Below, piece after piece: positions 24,439 through 36,478 of a stretch of 64,000 nt of DNA. Under the pieces are notes generated by a model, which was given only the letters and a program-made list of their open reading frames with translations, was not told where the DNA came from and did no database searches. Position 1 is the stretch's first letter. Each line of letters begins with the position of its first letter. Both the position numbers and the translations under genes were made by a program. Source of the stretch: Protonemura montana (taxonomy: Eukaryota > Arthropoda > Insecta > Plecoptera > Nemouridae); contig OX387609.1 in the NCBI GenBank assembly GCA_947568835.1, positions 14,315,708-14,379,707 of the forward strand, read 5' to 3'.

Positions 24439-26339
24439 TTTAAAATATTTTCCAATGGTTTTACGAGAAATTCCTTTAAATTCTTAACATTTGGACACAA
24501 AACTGCTGTATTTTGAAATATTTTTGCTGTTTTATCATTGAAACCCAATATATCTAATATATAACGTAGCAACAACATCTTCCCTAACGCCTTCATCCAA
24601 GCCTCCGACCAAAACCAACCCCCACCAAACATCTTCGAAGTCACCACCATATCATTCGCAAATTATCCCCGAGGAAAAAAATAAACTACAAATCCACCCG
24701 GCGGGCTAGACACAGAAATTTCAAATCAATTTCCCATAATCTAAACGGCCGTGCCGGGAACCGAGATAACAAAAGCCCCCCCCCCCCCCCCCCGTATTGC
24801 AGACGAAGTCCATCAATCATCTGTGTACGTCTAGCGACGTCAAGGCGTCGAACTCGCGACCGATCAATCCTGCACCCTTCACCCAACGCTTTGTCTGGCG
24901 AGCTCACGTCCAGGGCGCAGACGCGCGCGTTGGGAGAGATTGATGCTGGGCCAGTTTGTGATTTCATTGTGTTTTAACATGATTTTAAGGGACAACAGCC
25001 GTGATATGTTGAGAGAATGGTTGGTCAGGGATGAGATAGTTTTCTTGGTGAAAAATTTATTAGGTTTTGCATGTTTTATTTTTTATTTCTTTGAAGCGTT
25101 TTGTTGGCAGTTCAACGCCTTGCAAAGATTTAGCTCAAGTGTTGATTTGCTTCGATGATTTTTCAATCAAAGAAAAGCCAGTTTTCCAAGCTCTACTGCT
25201 GTAATATTTCTTAAAATCTACAGAAATATCGCCAGTTGATTGCATTCCCCGCTGGAGAGTAATTTTAATTTAATTTTAATTTTTAACTATACAATATTAT
25301 TATTTTAAATTATTTAGAAACCGATAATTCAGAAGACCCGTCAAGAATAAATCAAGCTCAGATTAAAAGATTATTTTGACATTTTAGCATAAAAACCACA
25401 GACTTTGCAGGATGAACGCAAGAAAACTATAAAACTAAAACATTTGCAACAAATGAGCATTGAATTGAATGATTCTCAGCAGTCAGGCAGTCAATTCATT
25501 CGATAGTCCGCATGTACAGATGAGGTGGCCAGGTCTGACCCCACCCCTTCCCCTGTCAACAATAACTGCTTTGTCCCCAAGGATACCAGGGTGCTGCACC
25601 CGATATCGCGCCATTGGGCAGGGGGGGATAACGAACAAGCGTGCTGGAAATTGGGGGCGATGCTGGCGACGTAGATGCCGAGATAACGGTGATTTACGTG
25701 GGAACGGAGAGCGGTCAAAATTTTGGCGAAACGTTTCGAAAGTGTGGTCTTCGTCTTGTGGTTTGCAGGAATTTTGGAGACAATGCGTTTTGTTTTTAGG
25801 ATCTCTTTAGATATTTTTGGCTGAAATGAGAGACATGCGATTAGAAAGACACGATTGGACTTTTTGTGCGGGAAATATTGATGAGTTTGCAACATTTTAC
25901 GTTCACGCGACCATACGACGTCCAAGACAATGACCAAGACGATGGCAGCTCATGAGGAACCTTCTTAACAAGACGGTTGGCACCGAGGACTGAGGCTCCA
26001 GCATTGAGAAGCTAAAAATATAACAACTATGGTTGCATATCCTGGCAAACAATAAGCGTCTTCTTAGTGATTTTTAAGAGCTTGACAACGACTTTAACTG
26101 GCAGAACGTTTTTATTCAAGACTGAAATTTACCGCAAAAACACTTTCGATCACTGATTAGACCCACACTGTAATGTTCAAGTTCAGTTCATTCTTGTGAA
26201 ACAGATATCTGAAAATTGTATCATCTGTCACTTACTGGTTGAATTATAAGCGCTGTAATTGGTGAGGCATTAGAAATTGTTACGAATTATGTAGATTTAA
26301 CATTGATTTAATATAGATTTGTATTGGTTAGAATGACTG
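24439..26339. other. Mixed stretch, no gene recognised
   Basis: It includes a poly(C) run of 18 (24776-24793) and a GC-richer patch at 25500-25900. A 148-codon minus-strand frame and a 113-codon plus-strand frame overlap there; neither shows a domain, so neither is called. Confidence 0.4.
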
Positions 26340-26520
26340 GTGGGTCCCAGATCTTGCAAGCCCATTTCCAAGTCTTGCAAGCCCATTTCCAAGTCTTGCA
26401 AGCCTATTTCCAGGTCTTGCAAGCACATTTCCAAGTCTTGCAAACCCATTTCCAAGTCTTGCAAATCTATAGCCAGTTCTTGAAAGCCCATTGCAAGCTC
26501 TTGCAAGTCACGTTGACCGT
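26340..26520. repeat. 21-bp tandem repeat
   Basis: About eight units of TTGCAAGCCCATTTCCAAGTC with substitutions increasing toward the right end. The unit length is a multiple of 3, so both strands show short repetitive open frames. I do not regard these as coding. Confidence 0.85.
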
Positions 26521-27069
26521 CACCCCAGCGTTCTGTACCATACAACAATCAGGATCGACTTTTACCCCCCGAGGAGGTCGCGTGCCGTGGAAAGAGGGTG
26601 TCACTTGTACCCGACGGCTACCTCAGCTCAACTCATCGAGTCTGATGTTGTGTGTTCAGTTCACGCCATATTGACTCGGTTCTTGTAAATACTGGAGGAT
26701 TGCGACACCTACATCGGGTTTGTGTCGAAGCTTATGTTAGTGCATCGACTTAATGACCAAGCCATTGATTTAGATGTCCTGAGAAAACCATGACTAATCC
26801 TGCAAGGTTTCAAGATTTATTGTGGCTTTAATTTCTGTTCCAAAATCTGGTAATTTTAGAACGCCCTAACCATCTTCTGGTACTTCTTGTATTTCATAAT
26901 ACATTTGTATTTACTCTAAAATCAAGTCGTTGGTGTTAATAACACATTGAAAAACATTGTCTAGGAGCATTAAACATTTTGTCGGGGTGATAAAAAATAT
27001 ATTAAATTTGTTTATTTGTTTATTCCTTCAAAATAAACTTACCCTGATACTGCTTTTGGTGAAGTGGTT

Positions 27070-27292
27070 CAGAGCCGTGGGTGAGCGTTGTGGTGAGTAT
27101 CGGATTTGGTCTGTATTATTGACTTGTGGTCCTAAAAAGGACCTAAAATATCGACGTTTCGTCGGCGTTGGCGCCGACATCTTCAGGACTGTCCTGAAGA
27201 TTCCTGACAGTCCTGAAGTCCTGATTGACCACAAGTCAATCATAACAGAGCAAATCCGGTACTCACCACAACATTTACTCAGAAACTGTCTC
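27070..27292. mobile_element. Hairpin element with hammerhead-like core
   Basis: The left arm (about 27070-27132, including TGTGGTGAGTATCGGATTTG and TATTGACTTGTGGTC) is matched on the other strand by the right arm (about 27227-27292, GACCACAAGTCAAT, CAAATCCGGTACTCACCACA). Between them the minus strand reads CTGAAGA, then a 7-bp stem GTCGGCG/CGCCGAC closed by a 4-base loop, then GAAAC. That is the CUGANGA, stem II, GAAA core of a hammerhead ribozyme (about 27156-27186). A perfect palindrome, CTTCAGGACTGTCCTGAAG, lies at 27181-27199. Stems I and III and the cleavage triplet are not clear to me. Such motifs are known in Penelope-like elements and related retroelements. Confidence 0.6.
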
Positions 27293-28127
27293 ACAACTGT
27301 ATCACCTGTCTCCAAGTTCAATTCTTTCCATGATTGATATCTTTGTCTGTCAAACCGGACAATACCTCCAATACCTTGGGCTTAAACCGCCACGCAAAGG
27401 TGCACATGAGTAACAAAAGTCTGCCTCCTTTCATTCCAGCAACGACATCGACGCAGGACGTCCGTTGGTCCAAATTGTCATCATATCGGCGTCGGCGTCG
27501 ATAACACCGGAGGGATCGCTGTCAAGAAATTAAGGTAAGAATTCAGCACTGCAAAACACTTTCAAGACGTTTGCTTTGAGAAATGACAAACCATTCATCT
27601 GGTTCATCTGGAGAGGAAAATATCACGACCTAACTCTATACGCACGTCATCCTTTAGAGTAGCTAGTTAAACTTGCCACGATTCTTCAATTACTTCGCTT
27701 TCATCGCATCTTAATTGAACTTTAAGCGTGCCGGCGATAAATTTAATTAGAATACTTGATGTGCGGACCCCGAGTGTACCCCTCCCACCCCCCCCCCCCC
27801 CCCCCCTACAATCGACACAATGGCGCATCCCGTAAAGCCAAGCTAAGCAAACACAACAGTTAGGGGTCGAGGGGAAGATGCATTTTTCGCTGCCCCCTTT
27901 TACGTTTCATAAAAAGCTTTTGGTGTATCCATAGAGATGTATTCTGCTACAGAGAGAAGCTGCTTAATCTGATCGAGCATCACTGTGCTCTCTGGTGGCG
28001 TGGGTGACATCTTAAATGGTTATGCAACGGCAAAGGCAATGAAAACAGCTTTTCGTTCACGGCTGGGGGTTAACTAGGTGCCACCACGCAGTCTGTTCCT
28101 GTCAATCAGTACCAAGGGTCAGTCACA
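27293..28127. other. Stretch with poly(C) run, no gene recognised
   Basis: A poly(C) run of about 19 lies at 27788-27806. No gene or array is seen. Confidence 0.4.
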
Positions 28128-29096
28128 GCCTGGATAGAGCATAGGATCCAGCCAGCTGATCTCAAATATCCTGGATAGAGCATAGGATCCAGCCAGCTGA
28201 TATCAAATAACCTGGATAGAGCATAGAATCCAGTAAGCTGATCTCAAATGACGTGGGTAAAGCATAGGATCCAGCCAGCTGATCTCAAATAACCTGGATA
28301 AAACATAGGATCCAGCCAGCTGATCTCAAATAACCTGGATAGAGCATAGGATCCAGTCAGCTGATCTCAAATAACCTGGATAGAGCATAGGATCCAGCCA
28401 GCTGATCTCAAATAACCTGGATAGAGCATAGGATCCAGCCAGCTGGTCTCAAATAACCTGGAAACAGCATAGGATCCAGCCAGCTGATCTCAAATAACCT
28501 AAATAAAGCAAAGGATCCAGCTAGCTGATCTTAAATAACCTGGATAGAACATAGGATCCAGCCAGCTGGTCTCAAATAACCTGGACAGAGCATAGGATCC
28601 AGCCAGCTGATCTCAAATAACCTAAATAAAGCAAAGGATCCAGCTAGCTGATCTTAAATAACCTGGATAGAGCATAGGATCCAGTCAGCTGATCTCAAAT
28701 AACCTGGATAGAGCATAGGATCCAGCCAGCTGATCTCAAATAACCTGGATAGAGCATAGGATCCAGCCAGCTGATCTCCAATAACCTGGATAGAGCATAG
28801 GATCCAGCCAGCTGATCTCAAATAACCTGGATAGAGCATAGGATCCAGCCAGCTGATCTCAAATAACCTAAATAGAGCATAGGATCCAGCCAGCTGGTCT
28901 CAAATAACTTGGATAGAGCATAGAATCCAGCCAGCTGATCACAAATAACCTGAATAGAGCATATAATCCAGCCAGCCTATCTCAAATAACCTGGATAGAG
29001 CATAGGATCCAGCCAGCTGATCTCAAATAACCTGGATAGAGCATAGGATCCAGTCAACTGATCTCAAATAACCTGGAAAGAGCATAGGATCCAGCT
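28128..29096 (+). repeat. 41-bp tandem array (copy 1)
   Basis: About 23.6 units of 41 bp (AACCTGGATAGAGCATAGGA, TCCAGCCAGCTGATCTCAAA, T). Each unit has a GGATCC and a CAGCTG palindrome. Variants such as CCTAAATAAAGCAAAGGATC recur at two places about 120 bp apart (three units), a sign of local duplication. A second array of the same repeat in the same orientation is at 54.4-55.2 kb. Confidence 0.95.
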
Positions 29097-29099
29097 ATT

Positions 29100-30012
29100 C
29101 AGCAGATTATTCCAGCAGATCATTTGCGATCAGTGATTGCCTCCCTACAGAGTTGTCACTCCCTGCAGCAGTACACACCTCTATTATTATTTGCCCCCAT
29201 ATCACAATCGAGAGGTTGTTTAGGGGCAAGTTAGCCGACTCTAATATACACCACGCGAGCCACACTCGGGGGTGTATTTTGCACCCCAATTTCGCGCCCG
29301 AATGGCCGAACCAATAGGGGGTGGGGGTGGGGTGGGGGAAGCGATTAAACGGCGTCATTGTTGCGTCGCGCGTCGTCCATTGTTGGCCGATGTGCATTTC
29401 ATTAATCAGCCGGTTTGGGGTAGTGACGAGCTGACAGATGATATTGTTGGCGGCCACGCGTTGTGCGTGTGCCGAGATATTGTGCGTGCGTGCGTGGGGA
29501 AGGGGTGAGACCGGTGGGTGCTTGGGGATGCTTAGAGGGTGGGTGAGGTTTTTTGGTGGGATGGGACAGGGTGTATCAATTGCCCGATCTTGCTAATGAA
29601 CTTTAAATATTTTTGTAAATACACTTTTAAATATTGGTGCGTCGTTTGAGTGCACAGCAAATTCATTCGCTTGCCGTCAAAGTTTCATCACGACTTTAAG
29701 ATGAAGTCGATTGCAGCTTCACCAGTTTTTGTTGAAACTTTTCTCTGATTTCTTTTCGATCCTTAAATTTAAGTGAAAATAATTTCAATTCTTCTAATAT
29801 ATCTTTAATTCAAAGTCAACTTATTTTTATTTAACCAACATCTTTATGAGTACTCCAGGAGCTAGATTTCATTTTTAATGTCAAGTCTTAATTGTGATTC
29901 AATTAAAGGCAATTCGGATCAAACTGGCTTCGATTCACCAAGTAAATTAAACGAAACTTGTAGTTACAAATTGTCAGATATTTAAATCTTAAATAATCAT
30001 GTCGCTTCGATT
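29100..30012. other. GC-richer patch then AT-rich DNA, no gene recognised
   Basis: From 29270 to 29570 the DNA is G-rich, with TGCGTGCGTGCGTG and GGGGGTGGGGGTGGGG. The overlapping open frames of up to 116 codons on the two strands have no recognisable domain. Confidence 0.4.
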
Positions 30013-31480
30013 CAATACTGCGCTGGGTCAGGTATTGGATGGGTGACCATCATACACATGACCAGTTCTGTTCGGGAGAGAGGTTGGAGGGATGAAAGTT
30101 TAGCAACACTGCGCTGGGTCAGGTATTGGATGGGTGACCGTCATACACATGACCAGTTCTGTTCGGGAGAGAGGTTGGAGGGATGAAAGTTTAGCAACAC
30201 TGCGCTGGGTCAGGTATTGGATGGGTGACCATCATACACATGACCAGTTCTGTTCGGGAGAGAGGTTGGAGGGATGAAAGTTAAGTAACACTGAGCTGGG
30301 TCAGGTATTGGATGGGTGACCATTATATACATGACCAGTTCTGTTCGGGAGAGAGGTTGGAGGGATGAAAGTTAAGCAACACTGCGCTGAGTCAGGTATT
30401 GGATGGATGACCATCATACACATGACCAGTTCTGTTCGGAAGAGAGGCTAGAGGGATGAAAGTTAAGCAACACTGCGCTGGGTCAGGTATCGGATGGGTG
30501 ACCATCATACACATGACCAGTTCTGTTTGGGAGAGAGGTTGGAGGGATGAAAGTTAAGCAACACTGCGCTGGGTCAGGTATTAGATGGGTGACCGTCATA
30601 CACATGACCAGTTCTGTTCGGGAGAGAGGCTAGAGGGATGAAAGTTAAGCAACACTGCGCTGGGTCAGGTATCGGATGGGTGACCATCATACACATGACC
30701 AGTTCTGTTTGGGAGAGAGATTGGAGGGATGAAAGTTAAGCAACACTGCGCTGGGTCAGGTATTGGATGGGTGACCATTTTACACATGACCAGTTCTGTT
30801 CGGGAGAGAGGTTGGAGGGATGAAAGTTTAGCAACACTGCGCTGGGTCAGGTATTGGATGGGTGACCATCATACACATGACCAGTTCTGTTCTGGAGAGA
30901 GGTTGGAGGGATGAAAGTTAAGCAACACTGCGCTGGGTCAGGTATTGGATGGGTGACCGTCATACACATGACCAGTTCTGTTCGGGAGAGAGGTTGGAGG
31001 GATGAAAGTCAAGCAACACTGCGCTGAGTCAGGTATTGGATAGGTGACCATCATACACATTACCAGTTCTGTTCGAGAGAGAGGTTAGAGGGATGAAAGT
31101 TAAGCAACACTGCGCTTGGTCAGGTATTGGATGGGTGACCATCATACACATGATCAGTTCTGTTCGGGAGAGAGGTTGTCGGGATGAAAGTTAGTACAGC
31201 AACTTCACTCGCCTTGCTTATCAACCTCTCGACAGCATGGATTTGTGGAGGAATCCTGTTGTTCGAGTTGTACCGTCCTTCGGAAGGGACGTTAAGCCGG
31301 TGGTCCCCTTGGTGCTCTTCGACAGGAGTAGGCTACGTGCCGGCACCGGGTTTCCCCTCCTCCCCTCTAGGCTATGTTAGGTTCATCATCATCCACTCAT
31401 TCACCGACGCCATTAGACCAGTGCCGCATGGCCAGTTGTCAAAACAGTGCGTCGTTAAACGTTACTTATCAATCAATCAT
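30013..31480 (+). mobile_element. 5S-headed SINE with head amplified about 13-fold
   Basis: A 91-bp unit is repeated with no length change: GATGAAAGTT recurs from 30091 to 31183, exactly twelve periods, plus a partial first unit. Each unit contains a 5S-like part (GTTAAGCAACACTGCGCTGG, GTCAGGTATTGGATGGGTGA, CC) and a spacer (ATGACCAGTTCTGTTCGGGA, GAGAGGTTGGAGG). After the last unit comes the unique SINE body with CGTCCTTCGGAAGGGACGTT and AAGCCGGTGGTCCCCTTGG, then GCCGGCACCGGG. The tail is AAAACAGTGCGTCGTTAAAC (about 31440-31460), followed by short AATC repeats (to about 31480). The head was therefore amplified in place inside one SINE. The 108-codon open frame at 31184-31510 is an incidental translation of the body. 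Confidence 0.9.
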
Positions 31481-32738
31481 CGTTTATTAAAAGACATAAC
31501 TTTAAGATAAATTTAGAACAGTTTTAAAGCATCTTCATGCCACTGAATCTAACCAAGACGTGGTTTTTTTTAGTTTTTTCTTGGAAATCTCTGGAAACTC
31601 CTGTAGACCTTCCTTCGTAGACAGCTGATGACCTCTGCCCCATTAGAGAAATGCTTTCAAGACGTGTGCTTAAGATTTCTCATCAGCGTTAAAAAACGTT
31701 AAGGAAAAATAGAATTTGTATTTTAATTCCCATCCCCCTTAAAAAAAAAAAAATAATGATAATCAGCATAAATCTGAAGCAACTTGCAAGCAGTCCCTTG
31801 GAAAACTCTGCCGACTTAAAAGTGCATTAAAGCCCGTGTTGAATCCATTACGCCGTGATTTGCATAAATTTGCGTTTTGAAAAAAATTGACTTCGAGCTT
31901 CGCGGCGAAATATATCGCCGGGCCGAGAAGTTGTGTAAGATTTTTATTTTCTTTTAAAAGACAAAGATGAGAGCTTTTTTTTTTAGTTTTTTTTGAGACC
32001 GAAAACTTTTTTTTTTTTGTCTTGGTGTCGGAAAATCCCGTGAAAAGTTTTCGTCTTCGTGTAATTCGTTTAGGTGGTTGTTTAGCATTGTATTATTTCG
32101 AGGGAGAAAACGGTTTGACTGGAAGAGGGGAGCGACATTTCCCTTCGCTGTGGGAAAAGTAAACATAGTTAAGTTGAATTCTTTTTTTTTGGTTTGCCAA
32201 AATGTTGGAAATTTTAAAATCATACCACAAAATTCAGCTCGTTTGAATGGAGGGGAATCACAAGAAAGAACGAGATGCGTTTGTCTCTCAAGTCAGGGAA
32301 GAAATCTTTTCTGGACCCAAGTGAATTTAGTTGTGCGATCTGCCGCAGTGTCTTCATCTTATTAAAGTTTGTTCGTCTTGCATTTCCTTACTGAGAAAGA
32401 ATGTCTCAAGTTGCCGTGAATACCAAGCAACGCCTTCTGTAAGTCATGACAATTTGACTTAAGTCTATCTTGGTTTAGAAAAAAATTCACATTCTGTTTT
32501 AAATTTGTTAAAAATTCCCTGCATTGATGATCTGTAATATTTCGAAGCATGTCTGTTCACAAAACTAGCTTCTGTGTACTTTTCCAAATTTTTCTAAAAA
32601 GTCTTTTTTTATTTTATTTTCGGCTGTTTCCTTCTATAGATTTCTTATTTCAATTGCACTTTCTTAAACTAGATAAGCTCATCCTCCAAAGTGACCCGGC
32701 TTGCCCAGCGATGCTTGCCAATGTTAATACATAAGCCT
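31481..32738. other. AT-rich stretch, no gene recognised
   Basis: It contains poly(A) and poly(T) runs near 31740, 31980 and 32010. The open frames near 31954-32365 overlap on both strands and are not recognisable. Confidence 0.4.
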
Positions 32739-33325
32739 TAGACCGGTTTTTCAAAAGGTGCCATTAAACAATAGGGAAATCTCATTTAGATAATTATTTA
32801 ATTATTATCATTGTGTTCAAATACGCGTTTAAAATAAAATCTGATGTTTTTTTTCTTTTTATAATCCGATCATAACTTTTCTATTTATATTTGTTTTAAG
32901 AATGACTAAAATATGAATTCTCGTGGCGGGATTAAAACGGGCTGTGATTAACTACACGTAGTTCTGACGTCATTTTGTTGTATCCTTTGCGTTCGCTTCT
33001 GTTTCTTGACGTCATACTGACGTCAGATTTCACTTCATGTCATAAAAAATGGCGACCCTCGTTTTCGTACGAGATTCAAACGCAAACATTTTAAACAGAG
33101 ATATTTTATTCAAAATTGGATTTAGAAGAAAATAAAAAAATTTGTGTTCATTATTTTCTCACAAAAAAATATATAGTTTCAAATTTAAAGAGATTTCCCT
33201 ATTAACAGGCCGTTAAGAAATAAACAGACCATGAAAAAAAAAAAAAATTTTGATTAGCTGTTACCAAGCAAGTAACAAATTAACGGCCTGTTAACTTCTT
33301 AACGGTCCGCTAAAAGACCGGCCCT
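32739..33325. mobile_element. Putative MITE with GTTAA-rich ends
   Basis: The inverted words AATAGGGAAATCTC (about 32769-32783) and GAGATTTCCCTATT (about 33190-33203) face each other. The outer ends are weakly similar inverted sequences (AGACCGGTTTTTC on the left; TAAAAGACCGGCCC on the right). The right part is dense in AACAGGCCGTTAAG, TTAACGGCCTGTTAAC and TTAACGGTCC words. No transposase and no clear target duplication are seen. Similar GACCGTTAAG words recur at 60.2-60.45 kb. Confidence 0.4.
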
Positions 33326-33663
33326 TGGTGATCGCGTCCCAAGCATTGTTTGCCACGTGGCAATCTAGGGCAGTAAACTCTACAGATTTTATTGGATTTA
33401 TTTGTTTGAAAAAAAATCTTGCTGACTGAAAAAATCCCAATATTGCAACATCATCTGGAAACGTCTGGAAAACTCAATATGAAAACTGGTGGAAAAGTCG
33501 GCTGCCCGCTTTCCCAGGCGCGGAAAAGCGCTTGGCCGAGGAAAACTCCAGCTGAGGTCATGAAAATGCAAAACTGTGAGCGAGTGGGGAGTTTTCTAAG
33601 GTTCGGACTGCAGGAAAAGCTTGGCCATCTGTTACCCGAAGTTTCATTAAAAGAGAGGAATTG
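33326..33663. other. Unannotated stretch before the 9-bp array
   Basis: An 83-codon open frame (33419-33670) runs into the array. It has no recognisable domain and is not called. Confidence 0.35.
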
Positions 33664-34772
33664 CAGCTAGAGTGCGTAGAGTGCGTAGAGTGCCTAGAGT
33701 GCGTAGAGTGCGTAGGGTGCGTAGAGTGCGTAGAGTGCGTAGAGTGCGTAGAGTGCGTAGAGTGCGTAGAGTGTGTAGAGTGCGTAGGGTGCGTAGAGTG
33801 CCTAGAGTGCCTAGAGTGCCTAGAGTGCCTAGAGTGCGTAGAGTGCGTAGAGTGCCTAGAGTGCCTAGAGTGCGTAGGGTGCGTAGAGTGCCTAGAGTGC
33901 CTAGAGTGCCTAGAGTGCCTAGAGTGCGTAGAGTGCGTAGAGTGCGTAGAGTGAGTAGAGTGCGTAGAGTGCGTAGAGTGCGTAGAGTGCGTAGAGTGCG
34001 TAGAGTAGGTAGAGTGCGTAGGGTGCGTAGGGTGCGTAGAGTGCCTAGAGTGCCTAGAGTGCCTAGAGTGCCTAGAGTGCGTAGAGTGCGTAGAGTGCGT
34101 AGGGTGCGTAGAGTGCATAGAGTGCCTAGAGTGCCTAGAGTGCCTAGAGTGCCTAGAGTGCGTAGAGTGCGTAGAGTGCCTAGAGTGCCTAGAGTGCGTA
34201 GAGTGCGTAGAGTGCCTAGAGTGCGTAGAGTGCCTAGAGTGCCTAGAGTGCCTAGAGTGCGTAGAGTGCCTAGAGTGCGTAGAGTGCGTAGATTGCCTAG
34301 AGTGCCTAGAGTGCCTAGAGTGCCTAGAGTGCCTAGAGTGCCTAGAGTGCGTAGAGTGCCTAGAGTGCCTAGAGTGCGTAGAGTGCCTAGAGTGCGTAGA
34401 GTGCCTAGAGTGCGTAGAGTGCGTAGAGTGCCTAGAGTGCCTAGAGTGCGTAGAGTGCCTAGAGTGCGTAGAGTGCGTAGAGTGTCTAGAGTGCGTAGAG
34501 TGCGTAGAGTGCCTAGAGTGCGTAGAGTGCGTAGAGTGCCTAGAGTGCGTAGAGTGCGTAGAGTGCCTAGAGTGCGTAGAGTGCGTAGAGTGCGTAGAGT
34601 GCCTAGAGTGCGTAGAGTGCGTAGAGTGCGTAGAGTGCGTAGAGTGCGTAGAGTGCGTAGAGTGCGTAGAGTGCCTAGAGTGCCTAGAGTGCCTAGAGTG
34701 CGTAGAGTGCGTAGGGTGCCTAGAGTGCGTAGAGTGCGTAGAGTGCCTAGAGTGTCTAGAGTGCCTAGAGTG
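33664..34772 (+). repeat. 9-bp tandem array with two alternating unit types
   Basis: About 122 units of 9 bp, nearly all either AGAGTGCGT or AGAGTGCCT, with a few others such as AGGGTGCGT. There is no indel over 1.1 kb, so a 380-codon plus-strand frame (33672-34814) reads as RRV/PRV tripeptides, and a 186-codon minus-strand frame covers the left part (HST/HSR). Two plus frames are nearly stop-free simply because of the unit sequence. I see no start context, splice signal or unique domain, so I do not call a protein. The order of the two unit types recurs in blocks, giving higher-order structure. Confidence 0.95.
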
Positions 34773-34774
34773 TC

Positions 34775-36478
34775 ACTAATTTTGAGCTATCTCACAGAGC
34801 CAGTGCTATTTTAAGGTTTTTTCTTGAGAAGTTTTCGTAGTTTTTCATAGTTTTAACCACTTTAATAATTAAAATTGGTTGAAATATTGTTTTAAAATCA
34901 GGTAAATGTGAAGAAGCTTCCACTAAACGTACTCTCGGCGTGCTATGGAAGATTCTGCCAGCTTTTCTAGGGTGTGGATGAGGGGTGAGGACAGGGTTTC
35001 TAGGGATGATTTCCTTCCCACGGGGTTTAATTCTAACGATGGTTTAATAAAGGTGGAGTTTTTAATCGGGGGTGTGTTTTAAACTTTCTAACAATCTTTT
35101 CGACCCGTCTGATTGCTGTTCGGGTTTCTGGAAGGCGGTGGATTTGAAGACCGCGTAGAATCAAGATGCTGATGGATTATCATTTTTGTTTTAATAAATC
35201 CGCCATTTTTGTGCGATTTTCGTCGCCGATTTGAATGTACGCTCATTAAAGTGATCTTAATTACAAGAACAAAAGACTCGCTCTTTTTCTAAATTTACAC
35301 ACAATGCAATAAATATTTGTTAACAATATTCTTTTTGGAAACTCTAAAGTAGATCAGTCACTGGTTTTTTGAAGAAGTTTGAAAGTTTACTCACCGAAAA
35401 AGTGGTCATCGGAATTGTCATGGTCAATGTTGATGCCTCTCACAGAAACAACTTCATGTCACGTTGTAATTGATAATAATCAATTAATTAATTACTTAAA
35501 TCCAGTGTCTTCCTCTCCGTTTCTGTTAATATCTTTGCATTTAAAACCTTTCAAACATTTTCTGCTGTTTTCAAATATGCGGATATCCACAAATATCTAC
35601 GAAACCGACTTATTAGTCGTCCGAAACTGCAAAATCTTCAACATCTTCAACATTATCAACATCTGCAAAATACACCACCATCATCTGTCTTACTACCCAA
35701 GTCCCCAAGGCTTACCATGGTGTCATCATTACCAATCTTCTACCAAAACCAGCAACAGGCTTTCCCGGAAGCGACCAAAGAAAAGCTCTTGCCGGAAAAT
35801 GGATTTCCCAGCAAAGAGTGAAAGGTGAAAACGCCCCCCCACCCCCCCTGCTAGAGTTACCCACTGCTTCTAGGCTCATGGTCCAGGATCTCGGCGACGC
35901 AATAAGGATCAGGCCGTATGCAAATGCGATGCAAATCACGGACCTAACGACAAACTGATGCCGCTGGTACCCGCCACCAGGGTTGGGGGCGAATAAGATA
36001 CAGAAATACGTTTATAAGAAGTTTTAAATACTTACTACGGGCGCTGCAATACTGGGGAAAGTTGGCTCGCTGAATAAATAATTGTATTTTCTGAGCCGGC
36101 AAGCGGGCTGTGTTTTAATAATCTTGTTTCGAGGATCGTCTTATGCGTTCTCTTTCTGACTCACGACAGCTTGTGGCTTTCAACAGAGAGATTGCAAAAT
36201 ATAAAGCGGTGCGTGAAAAGTGTACGCAGTTGGTAAGTAATGCACTTTGGTAGCGACCGGTATTCAGAAGAAACCACTTGCCTCCATTCCACTGACCGCT
36301 TTGTGTTGATTACCAAGCACTGGCAGTGAAATTGTACAAGATCACTCTAACTTAATATGAAAGTTAGTTAGCGAGAGTTCGTTAACTAAAGTTAACGACT
36401 AGCCAGAGATTTTAATCCACAGAACCAGAATTATAAAAGTCCGAATTTAGCAAAATCTCGCCTCCTAGTTGAATTGTT
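34775..36478. other. Mixed stretch, no gene recognised
   Basis: No array. A 149-codon open frame (35379-35828) has no recognisable domain and no supporting signals. Short C-rich runs occur near 35835-35850. Confidence 0.4.

Noticed and set aside
25491..25937. 148-codon minus-strand open frame
   Set aside because: No recognisable domain; it overlaps a 113-codon open frame on the other strand and has no supporting signals.
33672..34814. 380-codon open frame of RRV/PRV tripeptides
   Set aside because: It is fully explained by an indel-free 9-bp array; a second plus frame and a minus-strand frame are open over much of the array too, and no unique domain or gene signal exists.
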